Shown: positions 36,897 through 47,273, counted from the first letter of the stretch. The stretch is 64,000 nucleotides of DNA from an uncultured Thalassotalea sp. (GCA_947492575.1 CANLNK010000001.1:620001-684000), one strand, 5' to 3'. The notes: generated by a model not told the origin, from the sequence alone. Translations and numbers: made by a program.

Positions 36897-36909
36897 GACA
36901 TAATATGTC
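36897..36909. promoter_or_regulatory. GACATAWTATGTC operator-like palindrome, copy 3
   Basis: GACATAATATGTC, identical to copy 2, 46 nt upstream of the lipoprotein start and 84 nt upstream of the divergent glnE ATG. On the plus strand it also reads TTGACATAATATGTC. It links this promoter region to the yjfI promoter, though the two are 4 kb apart. Confidence 0.75.
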
Positions 36910-36993
36910 CACTACAAGTGGCAAGTCATCGTTATTAATTGATAGGCACTATCGATTAAATCATTCCTTTGGCCAATATTGAAGGGAAAAATA

Positions 36994-39873
36994 ATGACAA
37001 TTTGTGAAGGTCAGCTTTTAACGCCTGAACTCGAAGCATTAGCGGCGCAGCGATTCTCCTACCTAAATGAAAAGTTTAATGACCAGTTATTGTCGCTAGA
37101 CACTCCAAAGCAAAATACTATCTGCCGAGCATTTGCATTGAGCGACTTCGTTTTTCGGGCAACAGAACAAGCATTCGAGCCGATGCTAGCCTTGTTTAAT
37201 GAGACAGATTTTACTTCAGAGACATTGCCTGATTACCGAATGTTGTTATCAGAGAAACTTGCAACATGTGAAACCGAAATAGACTTACATCGAGAGTTAC
37301 GCATTTTTCGACTAACTACTATGTCACATATCGCTATCGCAGATATGGTGGCAAATGTATCGCTCCAGTCGTCATTAAAACGTTTGTCGGTATTGGCTGA
37401 TGAATTGATTTTAGGTGCGCTTGGTTGGTTAACTGACTTTTGCAAAGCCAAGTGGGGCACTCCAACTAATGCCGAAGGTCAAGAGCAACAATTGCTTGTG
37501 TATGGCATGGGAAAACTTGGCGGGCACGAACTCAATTTTTCCTCGGATATCGATTTAATTTTTGTTTACCCAGAAAGCGGTAAAACCATAGGCGCTCGAA
37601 AGTCACTCGACAATCACAGTTACTTTACACGATTAGGGCAAAAGCTTATTACTGCCCTTAATCAGCAAACGGCAGATGGTTTCGTTTATCGTGTCGATAT
37701 GCGCCTACGTCCGTTTGGTGATAGTGGTCCTTTGGTTCTTAGCTTTTCAGCCCTTGAAGATTATTACCAAGAGCAAGGGCGTGACTGGGAGCGCTACGCC
37801 ATGCTTAAGGCAAGGCCAATAGGTGAAGGTGACTACCAAGAGCAACTGACCGATATGCTGCGCCCATTCGTCTATCGTCGGTATATCGACTTTAGCGTGA
37901 TCGAGAGTTTGCGAAAAATGAAGTTAATGATCAGCCAAGAGGTTCGCCGCAAAGGACTGAAAAACAATATTAAGTTGGGAGCGGGCGGTATCCGTGAAGT
38001 AGAGTTTATCGTACAAGTTTTTCAACTAATTCGCGGTGGGCGAGTAAAAGCGCTACAACAACGTAACTTGCTAACGGCATTACCGCTATTGGTTGAGCAT
38101 GAGGTTATTTCTCAGCAAAGCGAAAGAGCGTTAGCTGATGCATATTGTTTCCTTCGTCGCGTAGAGAACATTCTGCAAGCGATTGATGATAAGCAAACGC
38201 AAACACTGCCAGATAACCCATTAGATCAAGCCCGAATTCTCTCTATTTTAGGATACGCTGATTGGCAGACATTTTTAGCTGGATTAGAACATCACCTTGA
38301 CCAAGTACATCAAGAGTTTTCGTTATTGATTGGTGAAGAAGCGCCTAATCACGAGGACGTTGAGAGTAATTGGCAATCGTTTTGGGATGCCATAGATAAG
38401 AGCTTAGCGAAAGATGAGGATCTTGTTTGGCAACAGTCTATTGCGACTCATTGGCAAACGGAACAAACGTGGCAAACCCTAGCAGATTTTAAAGTAGAAC
38501 TAGAGAAACGGGCTGTCTTTCAACGAGGTCGACAAGTCGTTGATAAGTTGATGCCTAGAGTGCTTTGGCGAATTCATCAGGTTGAGCAAAGTGAACAAGT
38601 GCTGCCAGATGTACTGAATGTGCTCAGTAAAATTGCCAGTAGAACGGTTTATTTGGAGCTCCTTTACGAAAATGAAGGAGCTTTGTTACAACTGATTAGC
38701 CTTTGTCAGAAAAGTGCGTGGATTGCCGACTATATTGCAAAATTTCCGATATTACTCGATGAACTTATTGATCCTAAGTTGCTTCATAACCCACCAGCGT
38801 TAAGTGATTACGCAAAAGAGCTTCGTTTAGCCATGTTGCGTATTCCTGAAGATGATGTTGAAACGCAAATGGACGGGTTACGACAATTTAAGCAAGCACA
38901 ACAACTACGTATAGCTGCTGCTGATGTCAGTGATGTGTTGCCTGTCATGAAAGTGAGTGATCACTTAACTGCACTAGCCGAAGCGATTATGGCAGAAGTT
39001 ATAAATCAGGCATGGCAGCAACTGACGACTCGCTTTGGTCAACCTAAATCGACTGTTGGTACCAATCATAAAGGATTTGCTGTTATAGGTTACGGTAAGA
39101 TGGGAGGCATTGAGCTTGGTTACGGCTCTGATTTAGATCTGGTTTTTATTCATCAAAGTGCACCTGATGATGCAACCGATGGTGAGCGGGAAATTTCAGC
39201 TACACAGTTTTACGTTAAGCTTGCACAAAAAATCATGCATATTTTCAACAGTCGAATGAGCAGTGGTATTTTGTATGAGCTCGATATGCGCTTACGTCCT
39301 TCGGGCAACTCCGGAGTATTGGTTATTCACGTTGATTCATTTGCTGAATATCAACATGAAGAAGCATGGACATGGGAACATCAAGCACTCGTCCGTTCAC
39401 GTGTAATTTATGGTTATGACGCCATTATTTCTCGTTTTAAAGAGGTGAGGCTTGATGTATTGGCGGCCCCGAGAGAACAACTAACACTGCAAACGGATGT
39501 GATTAATATGCGCGAGAAGATGCGCTCACATATTGATACATCTACCGACGAACTCGTTGATATTAAACACGGTGTTGGTGGGTTAGTAGATATCGAGTTT
39601 CTGGCGCAATATCTGGTATTAAACTATACCAAGGACTTCCCTGACGTAGCGCTTTACTCAGACAATGTTAGGATCTTTGAGCAATTAGCGTCAATAGGTG
39701 TGCTGACGAAAGGGCAAGCTACTCATATGATTGACAGTTATTGTGGTTTACGGAATGTCGGCCATAAAGCGACACTCATGAATGAAAAAACCGTAATGCC
39801 AGCTGATAGGTTTGAGGGTTTCGCGAAACCTGTCGTTGCACTATGGCAACAGTTTTTGTCCCCTCAAGCTTAA
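36994..39873 (+). CDS. glnE: Bifunctional glutamine synthetase adenylyltransferase/adenylyl-removing enzyme
   Basis: 959 residues from ATG 36994 (GAAGGGA upstream); an in-frame TTG at 36979 is less likely. Two nucleotidyltransferase domains: N-terminal GMGKLGGHELNFSSDIDLIF (about 171-190, deadenylylating) and C-terminal GYGKMGGIELGYGSDLDLVF (about 699-718, adenylylating), with linker helices between. It controls glutamine synthetase activity with PII. E. coli GlnE has 946 residues and sits between ygiF and hldE; here both are still in the window but separated. A clear terminator follows. Confidence 0.97.
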   Translation: MTICEGQLLTPELEALAAQRFSYLNEKFNDQLLSLDTPKQNTICRAFALSDFVFRATEQAFEPMLALFNETDFTSETLPDYRMLLSEKLATCETEIDLHRELRIFRLTTMSHIAIADMVANVSLQSSLKRLSVLADELILGALGWLTDFCKAKWGTPTNAEGQEQQLLVYGMGKLGGHELNFSSDIDLIFVYPESGKTIGARKSLDNHSYFTRLGQKLITALNQQTADGFVYRVDMRLRPFGDSGPLVLSFSALEDYYQEQGRDWERYAMLKARPIGEGDYQEQLTDMLRPFVYRRYIDFSVIESLRKMKLMISQEVRRKGLKNNIKLGAGGIREVEFIVQVFQLIRGGRVKALQQRNLLTALPLLVEHEVISQQSERALADAYCFLRRVENILQAIDDKQTQTLPDNPLDQARILSILGYADWQTFLAGLEHHLDQVHQEFSLLIGEEAPNHEDVESNWQSFWDAIDKSLAKDEDLVWQQSIATHWQTEQTWQTLADFKVELEKRAVFQRGRQVVDKLMPRVLWRIHQVEQSEQVLPDVLNVLSKIASRTVYLELLYENEGALLQLISLCQKSAWIADYIAKFPILLDELIDPKLLHNPPALSDYAKELRLAMLRIPEDDVETQMDGLRQFKQAQQLRIAAADVSDVLPVMKVSDHLTALAEAIMAEVINQAWQQLTTRFGQPKSTVGTNHKGFAVIGYGKMGGIELGYGSDLDLVFIHQSAPDDATDGEREISATQFYVKLAQKIMHIFNSRMSSGILYELDMRLRPSGNSGVLVIHVDSFAEYQHEEAWTWEHQALVRSRVIYGYDAIISRFKEVRLDVLAAPREQLTLQTDVINMREKMRSHIDTSTDELVDIKHGVGGLVDIEFLAQYLVLNYTKDFPDVALYSDNVRIFEQLASIGVLTKGQATHMIDSYCGLRNVGHKATLMNEKTVMPADRFEGFAKPVVALWQQFLSPQA

Positions 39874-39924
39874 CCTGAACACTTAAATGTTAAATATAGA
39901 GCTAGGCATTTAGGCTTAAAGAAC

Positions 39925-39960
39925 AAAAAGGGCAAGCTAGACGCTTGCCCTTGTATTTTT
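39925..39960 (+). terminator. Bidirectional terminator after glnE
   Basis: GGGCAAGC / GCTTGCCC, 8-bp perfect stem with 5-nt loop, preceded by AAAAA and followed by a T-rich tract, so it can work for glnE and for the convergent gene at 40060. Confidence 0.88.
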
Positions 39961-40059
39961 AGCTTAAAGTCAGTTAATTAGCATTTGGCTTGTTAATTTC
40001 TTGTTGAGTACTTTATCTCTCAGTAATCCTCAGTAACTTCTCGCCAAGTACTTTGCCTT

Positions 40060-40773
40060 TTAGTAGCGCCTCGCATTGTTGGTCGGAGACTCTGACGTTA
40101 ACAAACGACAGTTCTTTTCTAAGTATTCATAGGGGCCAGATTGGAAAACGATAGTACGTTGTTTGTAGCAGAAATAGACGTCGACACCTTCTGGGAAGTG
40201 TCCATTGATGCCAATACCTACTTGATAAGCCGTTTGTAAAACATCTTTATTAATGCGGAACGGATTTTTCACCAATAAATCTTTGTCTAAACGCCAGATA
40301 ACCTCTAAACCATCTTTCTCAGCATACTCGATCATCTTTTGTAATAATGTTTGACCTTCTCTAAATGGTCTTGATTCAATGTCGCCACGCCAATTTGATT
40401 TCAAAGGACGTGTTACCATAGCTTTTGCTTCTAAAAGCTTAGTGATATCGCCTTTGGGCTCCGATAAGTAAACTACGCCATTGCGGATTTTAGGACCATC
40501 GTCATCTTCATCCATACCGCGTAAATTGGCATAAAATGTCGATAAACCTTCAGCGGCTTTATTCGAGGTTTTTAAAGACGCTTTCGGTTGCAGTGGTGTT
40601 TCATCGACGCTCGACTGTTGTGCTGTCCCTTGAGCTGACGCACCAGCCTCGTTGTCGCTTGATGCCATTACATCGCCGGTGAGTGTCACAAGCAACTCTT
40701 GGTTTGCCAGCAAAAGATACGCAGCTACAGATAAAATAATGGCAAAAATGCCGTTGCGAACCCAAAAATTCAT
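40060..40773 (-). CDS. Single-pass membrane protein with TcpQ-like C-terminal domain
   Basis: 237 residues: one N-terminal membrane helix (about 7-30), a low-complexity Ser/Gln/Ala linker (about 35-75) and a C-terminal globular part. The last 90 residues (FREGQTLLQKMIEYAEKDGLEVIWRLDKDLLVKNPF...) follow the pattern of the TcpQ/PilL-type domain found in proteins that help assemble pilus or secretin complexes. No pilus genes are adjacent, so the link is domain-level only. It follows the acyltransferase gene by 54 nt on the same strand. Confidence 0.6.
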   Translation of the reverse strand: MNFWVRNGIFAIILSVAAYLLLANQELLVTLTGDVMASSDNEAGASAQGTAQQSSVDETPLQPKASLKTSNKAAEGLSTFYANLRGMDEDDDGPKIRNGVVYLSEPKGDITKLLEAKAMVTRPLKSNWRGDIESRPFREGQTLLQKMIEYAEKDGLEVIWRLDKDLLVKNPFRINKDVLQTAYQVGIGINGHFPEGVDVYFCYKQRTIVFQSGPYEYLEKNCRLLTSESPTNNARRY

Positions 40774-40827
40774 AACATCAATTCAACAGCGGTTAACAAA
40801 TAATTAACCCACCATACTGAAAACTCT

Positions 40828-41766
40828 CTATTTATACAATGATGGATCGCTTTTGTTAGGGCGTGTTTTAAAGCGGCGGTGCAGCCACATGTATTGTTCT
40901 GGTTGCGGTAAAATCGCTTGTTCAATCGCTTTGTTTAGCACTTTTAAATCTGCTTCATCGTTGTCTGATGGGAAGTTTTCAAGTGCTGGTTTTATCTCTA
41001 TGGTGTAACCAGAGTTATCTGCGTTACGTGATGGAATCACCATATGACACTGAACTTTTGGTTGGCGAGCAAAAATGAGTGTGCCTGTTGTCGTAGCTGT
41101 TTGCTCTACATTGAAAAATGGCACAAATAAACTGCGATTTCTACCGTAATCTTGGTCAGGTAAATAAACACACGTTTCGCCATCTTTTAAAGCACCTATA
41201 AGCCCTTTAACGTCGCGCTTACCTAACATGTACTTATTCGAGCGGCCACGTCCTCTAAACTGGAAGTACTCCATTAATTCATTATTATGAGGACGATAAA
41301 ACACAACCATCGGATGGGCATAGCCAATGCCACGACAGCAAATTTCGACACTTAGGTTATGAATGCCGAGTAGTAGAACTCCTTCGCCATTTTTTTGTGC
41401 GTTTTCAATATGCTCAAGACCGATAACTTTTACGTGTTTTTTCGCACGCCAATTTGGCCACCACCAGCCCATGCCAGTTTCAAGCAACGCAACACCAGTG
41501 TTTTTAAAATTCTCTTTAACTAGTTGCTTTTGCTCATTTTCAGGCATATCGGGAAAACAAAGTGCGATGTTTCGCTCTGCAACACGTTTGCGGCTTCCTC
41601 CGACTTTGTAAAGTAAACGACCGATTACGCGTCCTAGTCCCAATTGCCATTTAAATGGTAACCAAGAAATTGTATACAATATAAGAACGCCAAGCCAAGT
41701 GAGCCAGTATTTAGGCAGTAAGAATGACGTTTTAAAATTCGGTTGGAGGACTTTATTTCTGCTCAC
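40828..41766 (-). CDS. LpxL/HtrB-family lipid A late acyltransferase
   Basis: 312 residues, N-terminal membrane anchor (about 20-35), acyltransferase motif HxxxxE at H136-E141 (GIHNLSVEI), then FYRPHNNELM and YLPDQDYGRNRSLFVPFF, all typical of the lauroyl/myristoyl transferases that complete lipid A at the inner membrane. Whether it transfers laurate, myristate or palmitoleate cannot be told. E. coli LpxL has 306 residues. Confidence 0.92.
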   Translation of the reverse strand: MSRNKVLQPNFKTSFLLPKYWLTWLGVLILYTISWLPFKWQLGLGRVIGRLLYKVGGSRKRVAERNIALCFPDMPENEQKQLVKENFKNTGVALLETGMGWWWPNWRAKKHVKVIGLEHIENAQKNGEGVLLLGIHNLSVEICCRGIGYAHPMVVFYRPHNNELMEYFQFRGRGRSNKYMLGKRDVKGLIGALKDGETCVYLPDQDYGRNRSLFVPFFNVEQTATTTGTLIFARQPKVQCHMVIPSRNADNSGYTIEIKPALENFPSDNDEADLKVLNKAIEQAILPQPEQYMWLHRRFKTRPNKSDPSLYK

Positions 41767-41977
41767 GTGAAAACTTCGGGTCGTTTGAAAGTAGGCGCAT
41801 TATATCCAGTTTGGTGACAATGACAAAACCAGATGCATACTTTTATTGTTAGCTATTTTTACTACCTTCCACATTTCCTCCACAATTCTAAGGTATTGAT
41901 CGCTAGCTAGGACATAGCTCACTTTTTACGTCAGTTGATGTGTTATCAATTGGTGGCTAACGGAGGTCATTTTTAAA

Positions 41978-44900
41978 ATGTCGTCACTAAGAAAAAGAAA
42001 AACAATAAGAAAAAAACAGCCGGATAAACTTAGATACCCTGTGCGTAAAATAGCTAGTGTCACAGGAATACTTGCGGTCTTATGTACAGCTCACGTGCAT
42101 GCTCATTCGCAGCACCATCACCATAGCGGAAAGGCGACATTTGGCCAAAATTTGTCTAGCTTGATGAATGCCAAAAAGGTCACGGATTCTTTCGCTCAAA
42201 TCACCGCTTACAATGCTTCGTCTGATGAGAACTCGGTAACAGTCGATTCAAGTTATTTATTTGAGGGTGATTTAAACGACGCATCTGGCGCTTACGAACT
42301 TTCGTTAAAAGGCGAGCAAACGCGCAGTTTTGAGTCGGTGGGTGAGGGGCAAGTATTTGCACTTAGCGACCAGACGTGGATGGAGTTATCAAGCGAGATG
42401 CAAGGTGATTTTCAAATCGATAAATCGCTTTATCTCAGTGTTGACTTTCTGTTTAAAGATACCGGAGAAGACGAAAGTGTTCGCGTCATACTGAGTAACA
42501 AAGATTGGTCTTATGATACTCCTGGTTTAAAAATAACCGCTTTTAATGAGAAAACCGCATGGCAGCCAGAAGGTTTTATCTTTCTTCAATTTAATATCGG
42601 TGTAGGTACGCGAGAAATCGCGACACGCTTTTTCGATTTACCAATGGATGAATGGCATACAGCTGCGGTTTCGCTTGATATAGAATCTGGTTTAGTCACA
42701 TTCAGCGTTAACGGGCGTGGCGTTACTAAATCACTCACGGAAAGTGAGGGTGGGGAGCAAGTTGACCCGTCAAGTTTTATTGCATCATTACCATCAACGC
42801 CATTCAGAGTCGGAGCACATCAATCTTCTTCTCCTGGTGGAGAGCCTGAATGGCAACACGAGTACGATGTTGAAAACGGCAACCTTACCACGAGTAACCT
42901 AGCGGAAATTTTAGTCGATAACCTAATTGTTCAATCCCCGATCGCAGTAGGCAATACAGATGTTGTCAAAACAACGTTGAGCAGCTTAGCTGATCATTTG
43001 GCTGGTGAGGCTATCCTGTCTTCGAGTGAACTTAATGATGCACTCGTGACTTTAAGATCCAACTTAAACGGCACGGACTTAAAAGATTTTGCGAGTGAGG
43101 CTGAAAGGTTTGTTTCATTGCACGGCGAAAAATACGGTGCACTATACAAAATTCAATATCGGAGTAATGTTGATAACGTTGTTTATGATGACCTAGCCGA
43201 CATTTCTAAAGCGTATGTTGAACTTGGCGTTTGGATGCTCAGCAGCGGTCTTACTACTGATAATGCTAGCGGTGCTGCAGGCATCGTTTATACAGAACAT
43301 ACTGAGTTCCCTGGAAGCTTACCAGCGACGGCAGAGCGAATCTCCGACCAAACAGCAACTATCCGAGCGCAATACATTCGTGACCCAGGTTACTTGATGG
43401 GAGGTATGAAACAGTCCCCTGATAGCGAACTGGCGGCTTACTTATACCGACCAACCGGATTTTATGCACCTGCTGGTGAGGTAGTGACAGTGAAGGTCGA
43501 TCCAACATTGGTTAACTCTGGTTTGCATATTCGGGTTGGCGCGCACGCAGATAATCACATGCAGCTTAGTTCGACAAGTCGATTTCCGCTGTTAAGTGTT
43601 AACTATAGAATTGAGTCTGAGTCATTTGAAGTGGTTAATCCGCTGGGTGGAAACATTTATGTGTTGGTACCGCAGGATATTGATCTTGGCTGGACAAATG
43701 TTACGTTTAGCGGTGCAGTGAGAGCTCCTTATTTTTCAACACGAGAAGGGCATCAAACTGGAGCTAGTGAGTGGTCATCGATTCGTCAGCAGCCGGGTTT
43801 GTTCACAGATCTTGAATCTGACAAATTCATGATTACGGTACCGACAGCTCAGCTTCAATCGTTTGATCAACCACAGCAATTGCTTGAACGCTGGGACGAG
43901 ATTATGGATATGATGCAAGTACTGCACGGCAGGCCGTTAGAACGGTCTCGAGCAGAGGCATACCTTCTTGATGCATCTCAATTGGTTATAGGTTCTTTCC
44001 CTGGCGGCTACCCAGTGACACCAGGTCTTTATGCTGAAGGCCCTAATGGAATTACTGACGGGTACTACACTCCGTTTGCCGCATTAAATGTAGGTAGCTG
44101 GGAAGAAGATGAAGGTCTTTTGGTGATGCTTCATGAGCTTGGACATCACCATTACGGGCGTTTTATTCTTGATGGTGAACAAGAATCTTATGTTAACGTA
44201 CCAGGCGCAGCTGTGCTCAATGAAATCTATGGTTTAGATTTGGACGAAGCGCTTGGCTATTCGGGATATCAAAAGTTCACTCGTACAGATGCGGCAATCG
44301 ATTGGATGGTTACGCACAACTTTAGGAATGGCAATCCGATAGGCTACGATCCAACTACAGATTTTGAACCTATAGAAACCTCGTATCAAGCTCGTGGTCA
44401 TGCGAAATACTTAGATATTGCTGATATCTTTGATGGCTGGGACGCTCTCGGTGATATCTATCGTGTCTTCTATGAGCAAGACTTAGCGTCTGGTAATCCT
44501 CCAAACACGCAGCTGGGATTAACGCATGATGAGTTCTTGGCTGCAGGATCAGGTGCCTTGCAATGTAACTTAGCAAGCTTATTTCATTTTTGGGGCATCC
44601 AACCGAGTGAATCGTTAGCGACTGAATTGAGCAGTTTACCTGCTTGTGAAGGTGCGAAAGAGCGCATAGTTCACTACTTAGATAATGCCCCCCGCACGAA
44701 TGAAGATCTTGTACAATTTCATAGCGACAAAACAGCTGTTGATGAAGGACAGTTGAAGTTTCAAATCTATGACTTGCTACTACCAGCATTTGACGTCAGT
44801 TACGGCCAGCAGATTCGTACAGTCGGCGCTGAAATCCTAAACGAGTACTTTGGCGTAGCTGCCGATAGTGCACCTAGCGCTCCACAAGTAAACCATGCAG

Positions 44901-45547
44901 AGTTTAACTTTGATTCTACAATTCGAAATGATGTGTATTTCTCATGGCAAGAAGCCGTTGATGAGCAAGGTAAAACGCTTAAATACAGTTTTGTGCTGAA
45001 ACGCGCTGATACAGGCGAAGTAGTGATAGCGCGTCCTTGGCTCGAAAGTAATGAGTTGACCATTGATGGTGATGTTTTTTACCAAGCACTAAAAGCTGAT
45101 ATCGATGCAGGCAGAAACATTACCTTAGTGCAGCAAATTACCACATCAGACACATTTACCGTCGTGCAAAGTGAAGCGACTAACACTGAATATACATTGT
45201 TAACCGACAGTGATGGCGACGGCTTAAGCGATGAACAAGAAGCATCGCTTGGCACTGATCCTAATGTTGTTGATAGTGATGGCGATGGTGTTGCCGATGG
45301 TGTCGAGTATTTCCTTAAGAATACTGATCCTGCACCAACTGGAAATTCAGGCGATAGTGGTGACAGCTCAGGCTCTGATGGAAGTGGCTCTGATAGTTCT
45401 GGCAGTGATAGTCAGACTCCAGTGACACCAACGGCACCCGTAGAGTCTGATTCTGGTTCAGGCGGAGGTGGTAGTATGTGGATATTAAATGTCTTACTGC
45501 TAGCACTAATTTCAATGCGTTATTCAAAGTATTTACGACGCAAATAA
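41978..45547 (+). CDS. Secreted M60-like metalloprotease with GlyGly-CTERM sorting signal
   Basis: 1189 residues. N-terminal twin-basic signal region with a helix ending near AHVHAH, a histidine-rich stretch (HSQHHHHSG), a LamG/concanavalin-like domain (about 130-310), then an M60/enhancin-like region with the gluzincin motif HELGH at 719-723 and a candidate third ligand E749 (NEIYG). Near 1077-1115 are calcium-binding thrombospondin type 3 repeats (DSDGDG twice), then a Ser/Gly/Asp linker and the C-terminus GGGGSMWILNVLLLALIS followed by YLRRK, a GlyGly-CTERM signal processed by rhombosortase. M60 proteins attack glycoproteins or mucins; target unknown. Shine-Dalgarno GGAGGT is 13 nt upstream. 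Confidence 0.88.
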   Translation: MSSLRKRKTIRKKQPDKLRYPVRKIASVTGILAVLCTAHVHAHSQHHHHSGKATFGQNLSSLMNAKKVTDSFAQITAYNASSDENSVTVDSSYLFEGDLNDASGAYELSLKGEQTRSFESVGEGQVFALSDQTWMELSSEMQGDFQIDKSLYLSVDFLFKDTGEDESVRVILSNKDWSYDTPGLKITAFNEKTAWQPEGFIFLQFNIGVGTREIATRFFDLPMDEWHTAAVSLDIESGLVTFSVNGRGVTKSLTESEGGEQVDPSSFIASLPSTPFRVGAHQSSSPGGEPEWQHEYDVENGNLTTSNLAEILVDNLIVQSPIAVGNTDVVKTTLSSLADHLAGEAILSSSELNDALVTLRSNLNGTDLKDFASEAERFVSLHGEKYGALYKIQYRSNVDNVVYDDLADISKAYVELGVWMLSSGLTTDNASGAAGIVYTEHTEFPGSLPATAERISDQTATIRAQYIRDPGYLMGGMKQSPDSELAAYLYRPTGFYAPAGEVVTVKVDPTLVNSGLHIRVGAHADNHMQLSSTSRFPLLSVNYRIESESFEVVNPLGGNIYVLVPQDIDLGWTNVTFSGAVRAPYFSTREGHQTGASEWSSIRQQPGLFTDLESDKFMITVPTAQLQSFDQPQQLLERWDEIMDMMQVLHGRPLERSRAEAYLLDASQLVIGSFPGGYPVTPGLYAEGPNGITDGYYTPFAALNVGSWEEDEGLLVMLHELGHHHYGRFILDGEQESYVNVPGAAVLNEIYGLDLDEALGYSGYQKFTRTDAAIDWMVTHNFRNGNPIGYDPTTDFEPIETSYQARGHAKYLDIADIFDGWDALGDIYRVFYEQDLASGNPPNTQLGLTHDEFLAAGSGALQCNLASLFHFWGIQPSESLATELSSLPACEGAKERIVHYLDNAPRTNEDLVQFHSDKTAVDEGQLKFQIYDLLLPAFDVSYGQQIRTVGAEILNEYFGVAADSAPSAPQVNHAEFNFDSTIRNDVYFSWQEAVDEQGKTLKYSFVLKRADTGEVVIARPWLESNELTIDGDVFYQALKADIDAGRNITLVQQITTSDTFTVVQSEATNTEYTLLTDSDGDGLSDEQEASLGTDPNVVDSDGDGVADGVEYFLKNTDPAPTGNSGDSGDSSGSDGSGSDSSGSDSQTPVTPTAPVESDSGSGGGGSMWILNVLLLALISMRYSKYLRRK

Positions 45548-45573
45548 CCTAATTGACGTATCAGCGTATAAAG

Positions 45574-45599
45574 CGGAGCCCATGTGGCTCCGTTTTTTA
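45574..45599 (+). terminator. Terminator of the M60-like protease gene
   Basis: CGGAGCC / GGCTCCG, 7-bp perfect stem with a 5-nt loop, then six T. Confidence 0.9.
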
Positions 45600-45732
45600 T
45601 GGGCTTTTGATTGGAGGCATTGAGTAAATCTTGATACAACACAATAAGCATATGGGGAAATTAAGATTTTCCGCTCCTGATATTTTCATTACATGGTAAA
45701 CTACTGGTATTACATATTTTTTGGACCGTAGG

Positions 45733-47160
45733 ATGAAAGTAGATATTCTTGCTTTTAACAAAGCCCGCGTCTTGGTTGCTGGCGACATTATGCTCGACAG
45801 ATATTGGCAAGGCCCGACTCAACGTATTTCTCCAGAAGCCCCTGTTCCTGTCGTTAAAATAAACCACAATGAAGATCGCCCAGGCGGCGCGGCAAACGTA
45901 GCGCTTAATATTGCATCCCTTGGTGGGCAGGTGACATTAACAGGCTTAACAGGTGCAGATGAGGCAGCGTCAACGTTGGCTACACACCTTGAAGCTGTCA
46001 ATGTTAAATGTGCATTTAGCAAGCAAACAGAAGCACCTACCATTACTAAACTGCGCGTGGTAAGTCGTAACCAACAGCTAATTCGACTGGACTTTGAACA
46101 GTCTTTAACAGCGTTAGACAAGCAAGATTTAAACGCGCAAGTGAGTCAGCAACTCGCTAATCACGATGTATTGCTCTTATCTGATTATGACAAAGGAACA
46201 CTGTCTGACGTGCAAGCGCTGATTCAAGCAGCAAAAGAGCAAAACGTGCCAGTACTAGTTGACCCCAAAGGTACGAGTTTTGAAAAGTATCGCGGCGCAA
46301 CATTGTTAACGCCAAACCTTTCAGAATTTGAAGCGATTGTGGGGGGCTGTGCGAACGAGCGAGACATCGTTGAAAAAGGTGAGAAGTTGCTCAACGAGCT
46401 TGATCTTCAAGCATTACTCATCACTCGTAGTGAACAAGGCATGACGTTATTGCGTCGAGGCCAAGAAGAGTTCCATTTACCAACACAAGCACGTGAAGTA
46501 TATGATGTGACAGGTGCTGGTGATACCGTTATTGCAACGTTAGCACTGGCTGTTGCTGCCGAAGCACAACTCACTCAGGCATCTGCGCTAGCAAATATTG
46601 CTGCTGGTATCGTTGTTGGTAAGCTTGGTACCTCTACGGTGAGTGAAGCCGAGTTGTTGAACGAGATTCACAAGGGCCAAGAAAGCGGTTACGGTGTGGT
46701 TACAGAAGATCAGCTGAAAATTGCTGTTGATGCTGCAAAAGCACGTGGTGAGAAAATCATCATGACAAATGGCTGTTTTGACATTCTTCATGCTGGCCAT
46801 GTGTCTTACTTAACAAATGCTAAAGCACTTGGCGCTCGATTAATCGTTGCCGTTAACAGTGATGCTTCAGTAAAACGTTTGAAAGGCCAAGGTCGCCCTG
46901 TAAATCAAAGTGATCGTCGCATGGCAGTGCTAGCAGGTCTTGGCGCTGTTGATTGGGTGGTAGAGTTTACAGAGGATACACCACAACGTCTAATTGCCAA
47001 TATTCTACCGGATGTGCTGGTTAAAGGTGGTGATTACAAAGTGGAAGAAATTGCTGGCGGTAAAGAAGTAATTGAAAACGGTGGTGAAGTTAACGTACTT
47101 AACTTTGAGCAGGGTATTTCAACCACAGAGATTATTAACACTATCCGTTTAGAAGACTAG
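45733..47160 (+). CDS. hldE: Bifunctional heptose-7-phosphate kinase / heptose-1-phosphate adenylyltransferase
   Basis: 475 residues from ATG 45733 ([18 protein letters not shown] aligns with the E. coli start; a TTG at 45721 would add four residues). The N-terminal PfkB-type kinase has [22 protein letters not shown] and [11 protein letters not shown]; the C-terminal cytidylyltransferase-fold domain has [16 protein letters not shown] (HxGH) and ends [10 protein letters not shown]. It makes ADP-heptose for the lipopolysaccharide core. E. coli HldE has 477 residues. It lies alone between two terminators. Confidence 0.97.
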   Translation: MKVDILAFNKARVLVAGDIMLDRYWQGPTQRISPEAPVPVVKINHNEDRPGGAANVALNIASLGGQVTLTGLTGADEAASTLATHLEAVNVKCAFSKQTEAPTITKLRVVSRNQQLIRLDFEQSLTALDKQDLNAQVSQQLANHDVLLLSDYDKGTLSDVQALIQAAKEQNVPVLVDPKGTSFEKYRGATLLTPNLSEFEAIVGGCANERDIVEKGEKLLNELDLQALLITRSEQGMTLLRRGQEEFHLPTQAREVYDVTGAGDTVIATLALAVAAEAQLTQASALANIAAGIVVGKLGTSTVSEAELLNEIHKGQESGYGVVTEDQLKIAVDAAKARGEKIIMTNGCFDILHAGHVSYLTNAKALGARLIVAVNSDASVKRLKGQGRPVNQSDRRMAVLAGLGAVDWVVEFTEDTPQRLIANILPDVLVKGGDYKVEEIAGGKEVIENGGEVNVLNFEQGISTTEIINTIRLED

Positions 47161-47221
47161 CCGTATAGAGAATTAGCCGTCCAGAAGATTAGTAGACATA
47201 TAGACTATTTTACTGGCAAAC

Positions 47222-47250
47222 AAAAAGGCAGCTTAACGCTGCCTTTTTTA
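47222..47250 (+). terminator. Bidirectional terminator between hldE and tolC
   Basis: AAAAAGGCAGC / GCTGCCTTTTTT with a 5-nt loop. The A-run before and the T-run after make it work on both strands, serving the convergent hldE and tolC genes. Confidence 0.92.
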
Positions 47251-47273
47251 TGCGATCACTTAATGCTCTAGCG

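Noticed and set aside
44370-44789. 139-codon open frame antisense inside the M60-like protease gene
   Set aside because: It is a shadow of the sense gene; its composition (His/Ser/Leu-rich) reflects reverse reading, with no start signal.
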